From F23-D06 sp947167635 (GTDB lineage Bacteria; Bacteroidota; Bacteroidia; Bacteroidales; WCHB1-69), in assembly GCA_947167635.1 (NCBI GenBank), contig CAMVIT010000022.1, forward strand, positions 1-44,103: a DNA stretch of 44,103 nucleotides, in the 5' to 3' direction. Shown here one piece after another: positions 16,567 through 24,761 of the stretch. The position numbers were made by a program, and so were the translations under genes. How positions within the stretch are numbered: position 1 is the stretch's first letter; every line of letters begins with the position of its first letter. Below the pieces are notes generated by a model. It was given only the letters and a program-made list of their open reading frames with translations, was not told the origin of the DNA and made no database searches.

Positions 16567-19500
16567 CTACCGTTTCATCACCTTCCGCGTAGTGAGCGTT
16601 TGGCCGTCGCGGTCAACGACCTTAAGCAAATAGATGCCGCTGGAATAGGAAGACATATTTACCACAACCGTACCCTGCGATGCTTCCGAGGAAGTTTCCG
16701 CCATCAATCTTCCATTTACATCAAAGAGGCAAACTTTCGCTCCAACGAGACGGGGTTCTCCCCTATCCAGCACCACATTGAGCCACGAGGTCGTAGGATT
16801 GGGGTAAATGTCCATCACCAGCTTTTCTTCACGAACTCCGACCACAGGATTCAGAATGACGTGCACCTCAAAGTCCACATACAGGTCTCCACTAGTGGCC
16901 CTTAATGCGATAACGGCGGTGTCAGCCGCTTCGAGATGACGCACAATCACCAAAGTGTCGCCCTCCAAATAGGAATCAATAGCGTTCATATTGGAAATGG
17001 AGAGCACGGAATAAGTGATGGAGTCCACCGGACTGTCGTCATCCGTCACCACGCCCGTCAAGGCCACGCGCATCGTGTCCGGGAAGACATCCGACACCAA
17101 GTCGGCAATGGGAGCCACCACATAGGGAGGCTGATCCACGTGCGGCTGGGCAGGGGGAGTACCATTGAAATCATCCATACAGAAGTAGGCGGGCGTAACC
17201 ATACCATACTGGTTACTCACCGAGGATTCGAGACTGAACGCTATGGACCCCACATCCCCCAACGGACTCAAGTCAAACCACTCCCACGTTTTCAGGATAT
17301 AATCATCCGCCGGATTGCCAGAACGGAAATCGGCAAGGTAAAAATCCAACGTGTCGATGGCATTACCGTTCAGATCTTTCCCGACGGCGTGCAGCACGAA
17401 ATAATCCGGGGCGGAACCGTCCGTGCCTCCAAAAGGCGGATAGGCATAGCTGCCGTCGCGCATATCCTGGTACGCCCACAGATTGTTCGTGACATAGCAG
17501 CCCGTGACCGTATGGGCCTGCCCATCGGCGGCGGTAACCACCGTCGGCGCTCCCATCGTGTAAGCCACCGCATAGTTGGAGGAGCCGTTGTATGCCGTTC
17601 CCGGGACGGAGGTGTACTGGGCATTCATTCCTGTCTGGAGCGTGTCGGTCCTGTTTGAGGCTGTGAAACCGCCCCAGAAATAGCTGGAGTAGTAGTTGGT
17701 AAAGACCCAACCCCCGCTCATCATCTGGTTGTCACCCTCCTGCGCCGGAATCCAATAGCCCTGCGGTGAGAGGGTCACATCCTCAAAAGAGGCCACCGTC
17801 ACCTGTATCGAAATCTGGGCACCCGAGACGGGCACGTGCATCAGCACTGTCTTCCCGTTGCTGGTGGCAGAAACCTCCAGGGTGTCGGAAAAGGCATTGG
17901 GCGAAAGCCTGCTCACCACCAAAGAATCGTCCATATCCACCATCGCCGAGATGTCACTACAGCCAGTGGTAACATTGTACACCATAAAAAGGTTGTTGTT
18001 GTCAGGGTCATCAAACACTCCCGTCAGATCAAACTTGAGCGTTTGTGGAAAATCGGCAAAGACGATGGGACTGAGCGGAGCAACCACCACAGGGGGCAGA
18101 TCCTGCGCAACACAAGTCACGGAAAAGGAGGTTTGTGCCGTATCCCCGTTACTGATGGCTTGGAGAGTGATGGTAGAGGCTCCTCCGGCAGTGGTGAGTC
18201 TCACCAGCGACAGCGTGTCGGCCACTAAGGTTGCCGCCACCACGGAGGGGTTGCTGTTCGCGCACACGCTCACCACAATGCTGTCATTGTCGTCATCAGG
18301 GTCGTCGAACACCTGGGCGACCGACAATTGCATAGCGGCCGGGAACGTGTCGAACTGCACGTCCGGGAGAGGGTTGGCCGCCACAGGCGGGAGATTGACC
18401 CCCACCACATATTCATCCGCACCGGCACAAGGCGTCAAGGAACGGGTGTCACCATCTATGTCCAATGGAACATAGGCAAGCGGATGGGCCACCTGAAGGC
18501 TATTGGCATCAGTTATGTGCAGGTCCTGCGTCCCCACAAAGGAGGGGTTGCAGAGAGCACTGTGCGCATCCAGTCCCGTTGAATCGGTCCATTGCTGCAA
18601 CGTGGCATAGTCCACTGTTCCTCTGCGGCCCACATTAACGCCATTTGTGGAAATGCGGTTGTAGTCGCTGTAGCGTTCGGTCAGAGAATTTGTGACAAAG
18701 CGAAAGACATAGCCACCCGACTCATTCACCAACAGATTGTTGTAAAAGGTCAGGTGTGTGCCGTTGTTTTGCAGATAGATATTGCCATTGGAGCCCGTGC
18801 CCGAACACTTTAAAGTGTTATGGGCGAAATCTATATAAGCGCTGTTGTTGGTGGAGATGCTGAAACAATAGCTGGGACTGGTTGCATCGGAGTGAAGGTT
18901 CACGATATTGTTCCGTACCACCACGTGATTCAGCGAGTCGCCCACGCAGGGGCGCAAGCGGAAAACGGTGGTGTAGCTCGTGGTTCTCGTCACATTGATG
19001 ATGTTATTTTCGAAAAGACAGGCACGGTAGCATTGGAATATGTCAATGGCATTGTAATCGGTCTTGAAGTCATTGGCGTTGGTGATGCTGTTCCCGCGCA
19101 CCACCACATCATTGAAGAAGGTGACATAAACAGACTTGAACTGCTGGTTGCTGAAGGTGCAATTCTCCACCACAACGCCCGTGTTGAACTGTGACATATT
19201 CTTGCCTTGCAGATAGAGAGCGATGCAGCCATTGAGGAACTGGCAGCCGTGGAACTCATTGCCGTTGCAATAAACGCCATCCCCATTGTCCATGTGGACG
19301 AGGTTCTTGTCATTGTCGGAAGAGGACAATGGCACCTCAACCCCGACGAAGCGGACATTCTCAAAGCGGTTGCAGTGTGCGCTGCCAGAGAAACGGAGCA
19401 GCACGGCATAGTTCTGCGACTGGGTGGTAAGGGTCAGGTTTTCGAATGTCACAAAATCCGCCCCGTTGAGTTTCAGCGTATTGTTGGTGGTATAGCCCGC

Positions 19501-19800
19501 ATTACTGGTCACGACCACTTGCTGGTTGTCTGCACCCATTCCTCTGAAGACAATTCTATGGGAAGAATCCGCGCCGGATATGGCATTGATAGTCACATAC
19601 CCCTCATAGGTGCCCGGGGCGACCTCGAAGACCACGGGGCCGGAGACACCTGCCGACAAGGCGGATGCTGCCGCCGACAACGACGTATAGTCCGCATTGG
19701 CGGACGGATTGCTGTTAATGGTGTAAACACCCGATAATTGCGCATAAGCGCTTGCCATCCAAAAAAACGGCAATAATGACAGAATAATTTTTCGCATCAT
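16567..19800 (-). CDS. T9SS surface protein with beta-helix and DUF4465-like domain, probable B12-binding protein
   Basis: The 1,077-residue protein begins at MMRKIILSLLPFFWMASAYA, a signal peptide; an upstream in-frame ATG at 19848 lies in the riboswitch leader and is rejected. Residues ~25-450 form a right-handed beta-helix (SGPVVFEVAPGTYEG, then repeated VVVRNN and VVENCTFSN turns). Residues ~465-660 are two cadherin-like repeats (PPVAANPLPDVQF, FDDPDNNN). Residues ~668-880 match DUF4465 (VASFEDVTL, SGGWVFTNYY, WGGFTASN, VTNNLWAYQDM, FYLADFRS, AYFCMDDF). Another cadherin-like repeat and a type IX sorting domain (IYPNPTTSWLNVVL) follow. A cobalamin riboswitch controls the gene. As I recall, the surface B12-binding BtuH proteins of gut Bacteroides contain DUF4465, so capture of corrinoids at the cell surface is the likely role; this is inference. 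No adjacent btuB was found. Confidence 0.8.
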   Translation of the reverse strand: MMRKIILSLLPFFWMASAYAQLSGVYTINSNPSANADYTSLSAAASALSAGVSGPVVFEVAPGTYEGYVTINAISGADSSHRIVFRGMGADNQQVVVTSNAGYTTNNTLKLNGADFVTFENLTLTTQSQNYAVLLRFSGSAHCNRFENVRFVGVEVPLSSSDNDKNLVHMDNGDGVYCNGNEFHGCQFLNGCIALYLQGKNMSQFNTGVVVENCTFSNQQFKSVYVTFFNDVVVRGNSITNANDFKTDYNAIDIFQCYRACLFENNIINVTRTTSYTTVFRLRPCVGDSLNHVVVRNNIVNLHSDATSPSYCFSISTNNSAYIDFAHNTLKCSGTGSNGNIYLQNNGTHLTFYNNLLVNESGGYVFRFVTNSLTERYSDYNRISTNGVNVGRRGTVDYATLQQWTDSTGLDAHSALCNPSFVGTQDLHITDANSLQVAHPLAYVPLDIDGDTRSLTPCAGADEYVVGVNLPPVAANPLPDVQFDTFPAAMQLSVAQVFDDPDDDNDSIVVSVCANSNPSVVAATLVADTLSLVRLTTAGGASTITLQAISNGDTAQTSFSVTCVAQDLPPVVVAPLSPIVFADFPQTLKFDLTGVFDDPDNNNLFMVYNVTTGCSDISAMVDMDDSLVVSRLSPNAFSDTLEVSATSNGKTVLMHVPVSGAQISIQVTVASFEDVTLSPQGYWIPAQEGDNQMMSGGWVFTNYYSSYFWGGFTASNRTDTLQTGMNAQYTSVPGTAYNGSSNYAVAYTMGAPTVVTAADGQAHTVTGCYVTNNLWAYQDMRDGSYAYPPFGGTDGSAPDYFVLHAVGKDLNGNAIDTLDFYLADFRSGNPADDYILKTWEWFDLSPLGDVGSIAFSLESSVSNQYGMVTPAYFCMDDFNGTPPAQPHVDQPPYVVAPIADLVSDVFPDTMRVALTGVVTDDDSPVDSITYSVLSISNMNAIDSYLEGDTLVIVRHLEAADTAVIALRATSGDLYVDFEVHVILNPVVGVREEKLVMDIYPNPTTSWLNVVLDRGEPRLVGAKVCLFDVNGRLMAETSSEASQGTVVVNMSSYSSGIYLLKVVDRDGQTLTTRKVMKR

Positions 19801-19903
19801 GATAATATTACGAAATAAACAATGCAGCAAGACTTTCGCAAGGTGCAATACACAATTGCCTCGCTTGGCATCGCCCTTGTTCCCGAAGGCTTGCAGTGAA
19901 TTA

Positions 19904-20055
19904 GCGGTTTTGGCAGGTCTTCTGACTCATCCCAACCTGCCAGCCTTCCCATCCGGCATGACCAGACAGTGACTTGTATTTGACAGGCCATCAAAGAGAT
20001 TCACAGCAGCGGGCACTGTTGCCGGTTCGCACGGCATTCCCTTGACCAAAACGGC
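19904..20055 (-). ncRNA. Cobalamin (B12) riboswitch
   Basis: Read on the minus strand, the 152-base element starts with GCCGTTTTGG, which pairs with CCAAAACCGC at its end (P1, one mismatch). Between them are the conserved blocks of AdoCbl/MeCbl riboswitches: GGGAATGCCGTGCGAA, CAGTGCCCGCTGCTGTGA, then GGGAAGGCTGGC and the B12 box AGTCAGAAGACCTGCC. About 100 bases of leader separate it from the start codon of the DUF4465-like surface protein at 19800, which it should repress when cobalamin is abundant. Confidence 0.93.
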
Positions 20056-20057
20056 TG

Positions 20058-20110
20058 CAAAGAAAGCATTTTTTTTCAATGTTTGCAATACAAACATTTT
20101 TGTAATTTTG
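20058..20110. promoter_or_regulatory. Divergent promoter region with shared palindrome
   Basis: For the plus strand, TTTG (20082-20085) and a perfect -7 box TAATTTTG (20103-20110) are 17 bases apart and face the phosphopantetheinyl transferase gene. For the minus strand a near-consensus box (TTTCTTTG, 20065-20058) precedes the riboswitch. The palindrome ATGTTTG-CAATA-CAAACAT (20080-20098) places a TTTG element in each direction. Confidence 0.5.
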
Positions 20111-20150
20111 CAGACTCAAAAGATGATTTTTTCAAACTCATCGGGTATAG

Positions 20151-20714
20151 ATGGTTTATATCAACAACAATGTGGATTCGCTCGACCTTGACCTTGCATT
20201 GGCACAGGTTTCAGAACAGCGACGCGAGCAGGCTCTGCGGTTCCGTTTCGAGAGCGGCCGCCGTCTCTGCCTCGCCGCATACCTCCTGCTGATGGAGGGT
20301 CTGCAAAAAGAGTACGGCATCACCGAGAAACCCGTTTTTGACTATTCGGAAAAAGGGAAGCCTTCCATCATCGGGCATCCCGACATCGATTTCAACTTCA
20401 GCCATTCCGGCAACATCGCCCTGTGCGCCCTCAGCAACCAGCCCGTGGGAGCGGATGTGGAGACCCTCCGCAAGATTACCCCCTCGCTGATCCGCTTTAC
20501 GATGAACGACATCGAACAGACGCAAATCAACACCTCCTCCAATCCCACGATGCAATTCCTCTTTTACTGGACACGCAAGGAAGCCCTTCTCAAACTCACA
20601 GGAGACGGCATCCGGAATGATATGAAGGATGTGCTGACAGATTCTTCGGACAACTATCATATAGAAACCGTCACATCGGACCAATACGTCTATTCCATCG
20701 CCAATTACTTATAA
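20151..20714 (+). CDS. 4'-phosphopantetheinyl transferase (Sfp type)
   Basis: The 187-residue protein shows the three motifs of Sfp-type transferases: FNFSHSG (around residue 83), VGADVE (99-104, with the metal-binding Asp102 and Glu104) and WTRKEALLKLTG (140-151, with Glu144). These enzymes move the phosphopantetheine arm of coenzyme A onto a serine of carrier proteins. No carrier-protein or synthase gene is nearby, so it may serve the acyl carrier protein or a distant pathway. It has its own promoter, divergent from the riboswitch-controlled gene. Confidence 0.85.
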   Translation: MVYINNNVDSLDLDLALAQVSEQRREQALRFRFESGRRLCLAAYLLLMEGLQKEYGITEKPVFDYSEKGKPSIIGHPDIDFNFSHSGNIALCALSNQPVGADVETLRKITPSLIRFTMNDIEQTQINTSSNPTMQFLFYWTRKEALLKLTGDGIRNDMKDVLTDSSDNYHIETVTSDQYVYSIANYL

Positions 20715-20719
20715 ACGCG

Positions 20720-20881
20720 AATGTCAAAATCGGGGCCGGATACTCCTATATGCGCGGTACAGAGACGATGGAGACACTACAGCGCGTCTCTGAAAAGCGC
20801 CGTCTGCACTGGGGGTGGGTTATGCTGACCGTCACCCCGACACTGTTCACCACCGGCTGGAATGACAAGAAAAACCGTTAG
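20720..20881 (+). pseudogene. Fragment of an outer-membrane beta-barrel-like gene
   Basis: An open frame with no good start codon gives about 53 residues (VKIGAGYSYMRGTETME..., ending TLFTTGWNDKKNR). The alternating aromatic pattern and the short C-terminal strand resemble the end of an outer-membrane barrel protein. It directly follows the transferase gene and appears to be the remnant of a deleted gene. The resemblance is weak and the family is not identified. Confidence 0.35.
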
Positions 20882-20992
20882 CTGTTTGCTATAAGCTATT
20901 AGCTGTTAGCTATTTGCTTTTTAACAATAACATCTTCAGCCTTAAGTCTAAAGTCTTAAGTCTTAAGTCTCAAGTCTAAAGTCTAAAATCAC
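20882..20992. repeat. Low-complexity spacer with AAGTCT and TTAGCT repeats
   Basis: Two runs are visible: variants of GCTATTAGCTGTTAGCTATTT (20882-20920) and about seven copies of AAGTCT separated by T or A (20941-20990). The units are too short and irregular for a CRISPR array. Such degenerate short repeats occur between genes in Bacteroidetes. Confidence 0.7.
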
Positions 20993-23059
20993 CTACCTGT
21001 TCACCACTTTCCGCACCACTACCCCACTCTTCATCTCACAATAGAGCAGGAAAACACCTCTCTCCAGCAAACGCAACTCCAAGGTCTCCTTTTGCGGGAC
21101 AATTTCCTGCAAAAGTTCTCCTGTGATGGCATACAGCCGCACCATTTCAGGCCGTTCCTGACCGAAATGCAGTGTGCAGTGCCCGTACGCCGGATTCGGG
21201 AATATCTTCACCTCACAATTGACATAGTTATGGATGCCCACTGTATCGTCGATGACCGACGGCAAGGTGTCGGTGTGGAAGGTCATCATAGCCCAGTCGC
21301 CCCAAAGGTCATTGCCGCATCCGCAGCGCACATAGACGTCGTAATAGGTGTCGGGTTGCAGGTCTGACAAGTGCAGGAAACTCTCAGTCACGCCTACAGT
21401 GGCGCCGTTGCCTTGTGTGAATCCTTGAATCCCATATTCTGCCTCAAACTGGTCGGGATCGCCTTCAAAGGCCCAGCCTATCGTGGCACTTGTGGTGTCC
21501 ACATTGATGACGTGCAGGTTGAAAACCGCACTGCAGGTATCCGGATCGGGAATGACCGGCGGCACCAGCGTGTCGGTGCAGAAAGTGATGGAGGACCAGT
21601 TGCCCCAAAGGTTGCTGCCGCATCCGCAGCGCACGTAGATGTCGTAACAGGTGCCCGGTTGCAGGTTGGAGAGATGCATAAAGCTCTCGCTGGGATGGAG
21701 GGTTGTGCCGCCGCCCTGGGCAAACCCCTGGACACCATACTCCACTTCAAAATCAAAAACATTGCCCTCAAAGGCCCATCCTATCGTGGCGGAGTTGGTG
21801 TCCACCTCGATGACGTGCAGGTTGAAAACTGCGCTGCAGGTGTCCGGATCAGGAATGACCGGCGGCACCAGCGTGTCGGTGTGGAAAGAGACCATCACCC
21901 AGTCGCTTGCCAGCGTGTTGCTGCAGACGCTGCGCACATACACGTCGTAATGGGTGTCGGGCTGTAGCGACGAGAGGGTGTGCGTGTTGCCGTTGACGTT
22001 CACCGTTGTGCCGGCGCCGTGGGCAAAGCCCTGTACGCCGTACCCCAGTTCAAAGTGGTCGGGCGTTCCCGTGCAGGTCCAGTTCAGGGTGGCGTGCATC
22101 GTGTCCACACCCTGGACGGTCAGGTTGGCCACCGCGGCGCAGGTGTCAGCAACGGCCGCCTGTTGCGCCCAAAGCTGAAGGTTATCCAGAAACAGGGCCG
22201 AGCCCTGCTGGGGAGTTGCGTTGGCCGAGGAGAGCATCATGATAATCAACGAGTCGGCCTCCATATTCGGAAATGAAGGATAGACATCAGAAATAGGCGT
22301 GTAGTTCACCTCAAAGGGCGCATAATTGGAAGTGTCGGTCAGGGCCACGGTATAGCCGCCGCCCACGATTTCGCGTTTATGGGTGGCCGTGTTGTATTTG
22401 GAGCCGAGTATCAATATTCCGCCATTGTCGCCGCCCACAGCCGAAGTGTATTTGTAGTATCCCGTCAACTTGTCGGGAGTGGCGCCGTTCAGGGCCACGC
22501 CACCCGCTATCAGCGTGTTCAGGTCCACGTTGATGAAGGTGGAGAGCACCTGCGACAAACTCCCGAGACTGGAGGTCAGCGTGCTCAGCAGGGGCAGCAG
22601 ATTGTCGATGTCAACCGCACCGGTGGAGAGCACCGTGGGGAACACGGTCGTGGTCAGCATCGGGTCCAGCGATGAAGAGGCAAGATTATAGACGGTGGAG
22701 CTGATGATATCGGAGAGCATAAAGCTCTGCATCTTGAGGGCGTGCGAGCCGTCCACGGCGCCGCTGGTCTGGTTGGCCACCTTCAGCAGCGGCAGGTTGG
22801 TGTTCACGTTCACCGTCATACCGCTATAGGTGATGCTTTCGTTCACCGGATAGGTGGGGTAATTCCACCCAGTGGGATAGGTGTAGCTGCTATAGACCTG
22901 CAGAGGGAAGATGACCACGGTGACACTGTAGCCACTGCCATTCGACCAGTTCTCGAAACTGGGATTGGGAATGGCGATGGTGCTGTCCTGGGTTTGGGCA
23001 TTCACGTTCAAGGAGAAGAGGAAGCAAAGAGCTGAGACCAGTAAAAAAACACGTTTCAT
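20993..23059 (-). CDS. T9SS-secreted protein with three fibronectin III repeats
   Basis: The 688-residue protein starts at MKRVFLLVSALCFLFSLNVN, a signal peptide cut after NAQ; the frame extends upstream but without a signal. Residues ~30-290 form a jelly-roll-like domain beginning IPNPSFENWS, similar to carbohydrate-binding or PCMD-like modules. Three fibronectin-III repeats of ~101 residues follow, each with CxAVxNLxV, FExxYGxQGF, LQPxTxYDxYVR and a WxxxxFxTDTL end. A type IX sorting domain (IFPNPAYGHCTLHF, LLERGVFLLY) closes the protein. It is probably a surface binding protein; no catalytic residues were recognised. A perfect -7 box lies at 23082-23089. Confidence 0.8.
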   Translation of the reverse strand: MKRVFLLVSALCFLFSLNVNAQTQDSTIAIPNPSFENWSNGSGYSVTVVIFPLQVYSSYTYPTGWNYPTYPVNESITYSGMTVNVNTNLPLLKVANQTSGAVDGSHALKMQSFMLSDIISSTVYNLASSSLDPMLTTTVFPTVLSTGAVDIDNLLPLLSTLTSSLGSLSQVLSTFINVDLNTLIAGGVALNGATPDKLTGYYKYTSAVGGDNGGILILGSKYNTATHKREIVGGGYTVALTDTSNYAPFEVNYTPISDVYPSFPNMEADSLIIMMLSSANATPQQGSALFLDNLQLWAQQAAVADTCAAVANLTVQGVDTMHATLNWTCTGTPDHFELGYGVQGFAHGAGTTVNVNGNTHTLSSLQPDTHYDVYVRSVCSNTLASDWVMVSFHTDTLVPPVIPDPDTCSAVFNLHVIEVDTNSATIGWAFEGNVFDFEVEYGVQGFAQGGGTTLHPSESFMHLSNLQPGTCYDIYVRCGCGSNLWGNWSSITFCTDTLVPPVIPDPDTCSAVFNLHVINVDTTSATIGWAFEGDPDQFEAEYGIQGFTQGNGATVGVTESFLHLSDLQPDTYYDVYVRCGCGNDLWGDWAMMTFHTDTLPSVIDDTVGIHNYVNCEVKIFPNPAYGHCTLHFGQERPEMVRLYAITGELLQEIVPQKETLELRLLERGVFLLYCEMKSGVVVRKVVNR
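21479..21900 (-). repeat. 303-bp internal repeat encoding fibronectin III units
   Basis: The DNA around 21479-21590 recurs around 21782-21893 with few changes (for example GACGTGCAGGTTGAAAAC and GGCGGCACCAGCGTGTCGGT in both), an offset of about 303 bases or 101 codons. The third, upstream repeat is more diverged. This indicates a recent tandem duplication of one unit. Confidence 0.8.
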
Positions 23060-23081
23060 ATTTGTAAGGATTTTAAAGATG

Positions 23082-23089
23082 CAAAAGTA
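23082..23089 (-). promoter_or_regulatory. -7 box of the fibronectin III protein gene
   Basis: TACTTTTG on the minus strand fits TAnnTTTG and lies 22 bases before the start codon at 23059. Confidence 0.5.
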
Positions 23090-23224
23090 AAAAAAATGTT
23101 TAGACACAACAACAACAATAAAAATTTTCTGCAATTTGTTTCATTTCCGGCACGGCTATGAAGGCGTCTGCGTCTCGCTGATGCTTCGGCACGATTCCCG
23201 AACCGACCTGCAGGGGCGATGTCT

Positions 23225-23580
23225 TCACACCTTCATCGCCAAAAAGGCAGTGGCGTCCTCCAATAGTTTCTTGTCAGTGGAATATTCCGTTTTTGACAAT
23301 GTTTCCATGTTGTTATTAATCAGCATACACGCTGTATCATACAGATATTTGTGCTCTTTCCAAAAGTCAGGGCTTATTTGTAAAATGTTATTAAGCAGAT
23401 CGCCTTCGTAAAAACCTCCATCCGCTTTGATGTCGAACTGAAGGATTTCGAATACTTTGGGAAGAATAGTGGGGAAGATGGTTCCGTGCGAGGCTCTATA
23501 TGCTGGCCACAATATTGAAGAGCCCGAAAGTAGCGCAACCTCCTTCGAACTTAACCTCGCGATATTCAAGTTCAAGCATT
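23225..23580 (-). pseudogene. CdiI-like immunity protein remnant
   Basis: About 118 residues on the minus strand (LNLNIARLSSKEVALL..., then FPTILPKVFEILQFDIKAD, then GGFYEGDLLNNILQISPDFW) resemble the C-terminal part of contact-dependent inhibition immunity proteins of the CdiI_2 kind, in which an LxPxxxEIL segment is followed by FYEGDLL and a W. No ATG starts this frame; further upstream it runs into the promoter of the WYL gene. The N-terminal half expected in the family is missing, so it is treated as a truncated gene, though a rare start codon is possible. No toxin gene is nearby. Confidence 0.45.
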
Positions 23581-23635
23581 CTGTAAAACGTAAAAAAAAC
23601 ACACAACTGTGCCACAAAGTTTCACACCCTTTTAT

Positions 23636-23643
23636 TATCTTTG
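23636..23643 (+). promoter_or_regulatory. -7 box of the WYL regulator gene
   Basis: TATCTTTG is a perfect TAnnTTTG match 26 bases before the start codon at 23670. It rejects the upstream in-frame ATG at 23457. Confidence 0.55.
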
Positions 23644-23669
23644 CGGCGTCGTTTTTAAACCACACAATT

Positions 23670-24584
23670 ATGACCAAGGAACTTATTAGAAAGTATATCT
23701 GGCTGATAGACACGGTAAACCAGGCGGGCTCCACCGGAATCACATTCAAAGACATCCGCGACAAGTGGAAACGCAACGACCTGCTTTCCGGCGGCGAGGA
23801 CTACCCGAAACGCTCGTTCCACAACCACGTGGCGGCGGTGCGCGAGCTGTTCGGCATCGAGATTGCCTGCCACAAAAGCACCAATTCCTACTATATCGCC
23901 AACAGCCGCGAACTCAAAGACAGCTCCGGCTTCAAAGGGTGGCTCCTTGATGTTCTGTCGCTCAACAGCCAACTGGAGGAGAGCAGCCAGTTGAAAGACC
24001 GCATCCTCTTGGAAGAGAACCCCTCCGGCCGCGAGTTCCTGCCCACCATCCTGGAGGCGATGCGCAACAACAAGATGCTGACATTCAACTATAAACCATA
24101 CTGGGTGGAGGATGACTACGTGTCGAATCTCTACCACGTGGAGCCCTACGCGCTGAAGGTCTTCAAACGCCGATGGTACTTCTTGGGCAAGTACGGCGAC
24201 GGCCCGCTGAAGGTGTATGCGTTGGACAGGATATTGGACATTGATATTGAATTCGAGAGCTTTGCGCTGCCCGCCGATTTCAACGCGGCGGAGTTCTTCG
24301 GCTCCTGCTTCGGCATCATTGTGGGCGACGAGGAACCGCAGCTAATCCGGCTGAAGGTCGATGCCTTCCAGTCCAAGTACCTGCGCTCGTTGCCGTTGCA
24401 TCCGTCGCAAAGGGAAGCCGAGCGCACGGAGGAGTATTCCGTGTTCACCTACTTCGTCCGTCCCACCTTCGACTTCGTCCAGGAGCTCCTGGCGTTGGGC
24501 GAATCTGCCGAGGTGCTGGCTCCCAAAACGTTACGCAAGGAGATCGCTAAAATCGGGAAGACGGTTTGGAAACGGAACGGGTAG
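23670..24584 (+). CDS. WYL-domain transcriptional regulator
   Basis: The 304-residue protein has an N-terminal winged-helix region (ITFKDIRDKW, YPKRSFHNHVAAVRELFGI) and a central WYL-type domain (MLTFNYKPYW, YHVEPYALKVFKRRWYFLGK, VYALDRI), ending in a WCX-like segment (FTYFVRPTFDFVQELL). Such proteins sense a ligand, thought to be a nucleotide or nucleic acid, and often repress or activate defence operons (the BrxR and CapW proteins are examples). It lies directly upstream of and codirectional with the type I restriction-modification genes, 177 bases before hsdM, so control of that island is a reasonable inference. Confidence 0.8.
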   Translation: MTKELIRKYIWLIDTVNQAGSTGITFKDIRDKWKRNDLLSGGEDYPKRSFHNHVAAVRELFGIEIACHKSTNSYYIANSRELKDSSGFKGWLLDVLSLNSQLEESSQLKDRILLEENPSGREFLPTILEAMRNNKMLTFNYKPYWVEDDYVSNLYHVEPYALKVFKRRWYFLGKYGDGPLKVYALDRILDIDIEFESFALPADFNAAEFFGSCFGIIVGDEEPQLIRLKVDAFQSKYLRSLPLHPSQREAERTEEYSVFTYFVRPTFDFVQELLALGESAEVLAPKTLRKEIAKIGKTVWKRNG

Positions 24585-24623
24585 GGGGGAGGGAACACTA
24601 TGACGACAAGCAGAAAGACGTTC

Positions 24624-24661
24624 GTTCTAAATGTTGGTAAAGATTTGTTCAAACATAGAAC
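24624..24661. promoter_or_regulatory. Inverted repeat upstream of hsdM
   Basis: GTTCTA-AA-TGTT (24624-24635) is mirrored by AACA-TAGAAC (24652-24661), with a two-base bulge on one side and 16 bases between the arms. It lies after the WYL gene and before the hsdM promoter, where an operator of the regulator would be expected; it could also be a weak hairpin. Confidence 0.4.
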
Positions 24662-24689
24662 AAGAATAACTTTATTGTGCTATTGGAAT

Positions 24690-24724
24690 TTTGTCGCGAT
24701 TTTCGGGAAAAATAATTATTTTTG
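24690..24724 (+). promoter_or_regulatory. Promoter of hsdM
   Basis: TATTTTTG (24717-24724) is a perfect -7 box and TTTG occurs at 24690-24693, 23 bases upstream, slightly longer than usual. The hsdM start codon is at 24762. Confidence 0.5.
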
Positions 24725-24761
24725 CAGGTTAATTTTCTGTTGAAAATAGTAATTGCATTAG

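Noticed and set aside
15959..17658. Plus-strand reading frames opposite the sialidase and the DUF4465-like protein
   Set aside because: They are rich in His, Arg and Val as expected for antisense frames of GC-rich genes, and no start signals or domains were seen.
20941..20990. Possible CRISPR array or iterons of a replication origin
   Set aside because: The AAGTCT units are too short, irregular and spacer-free, and no cas or replication genes are nearby.
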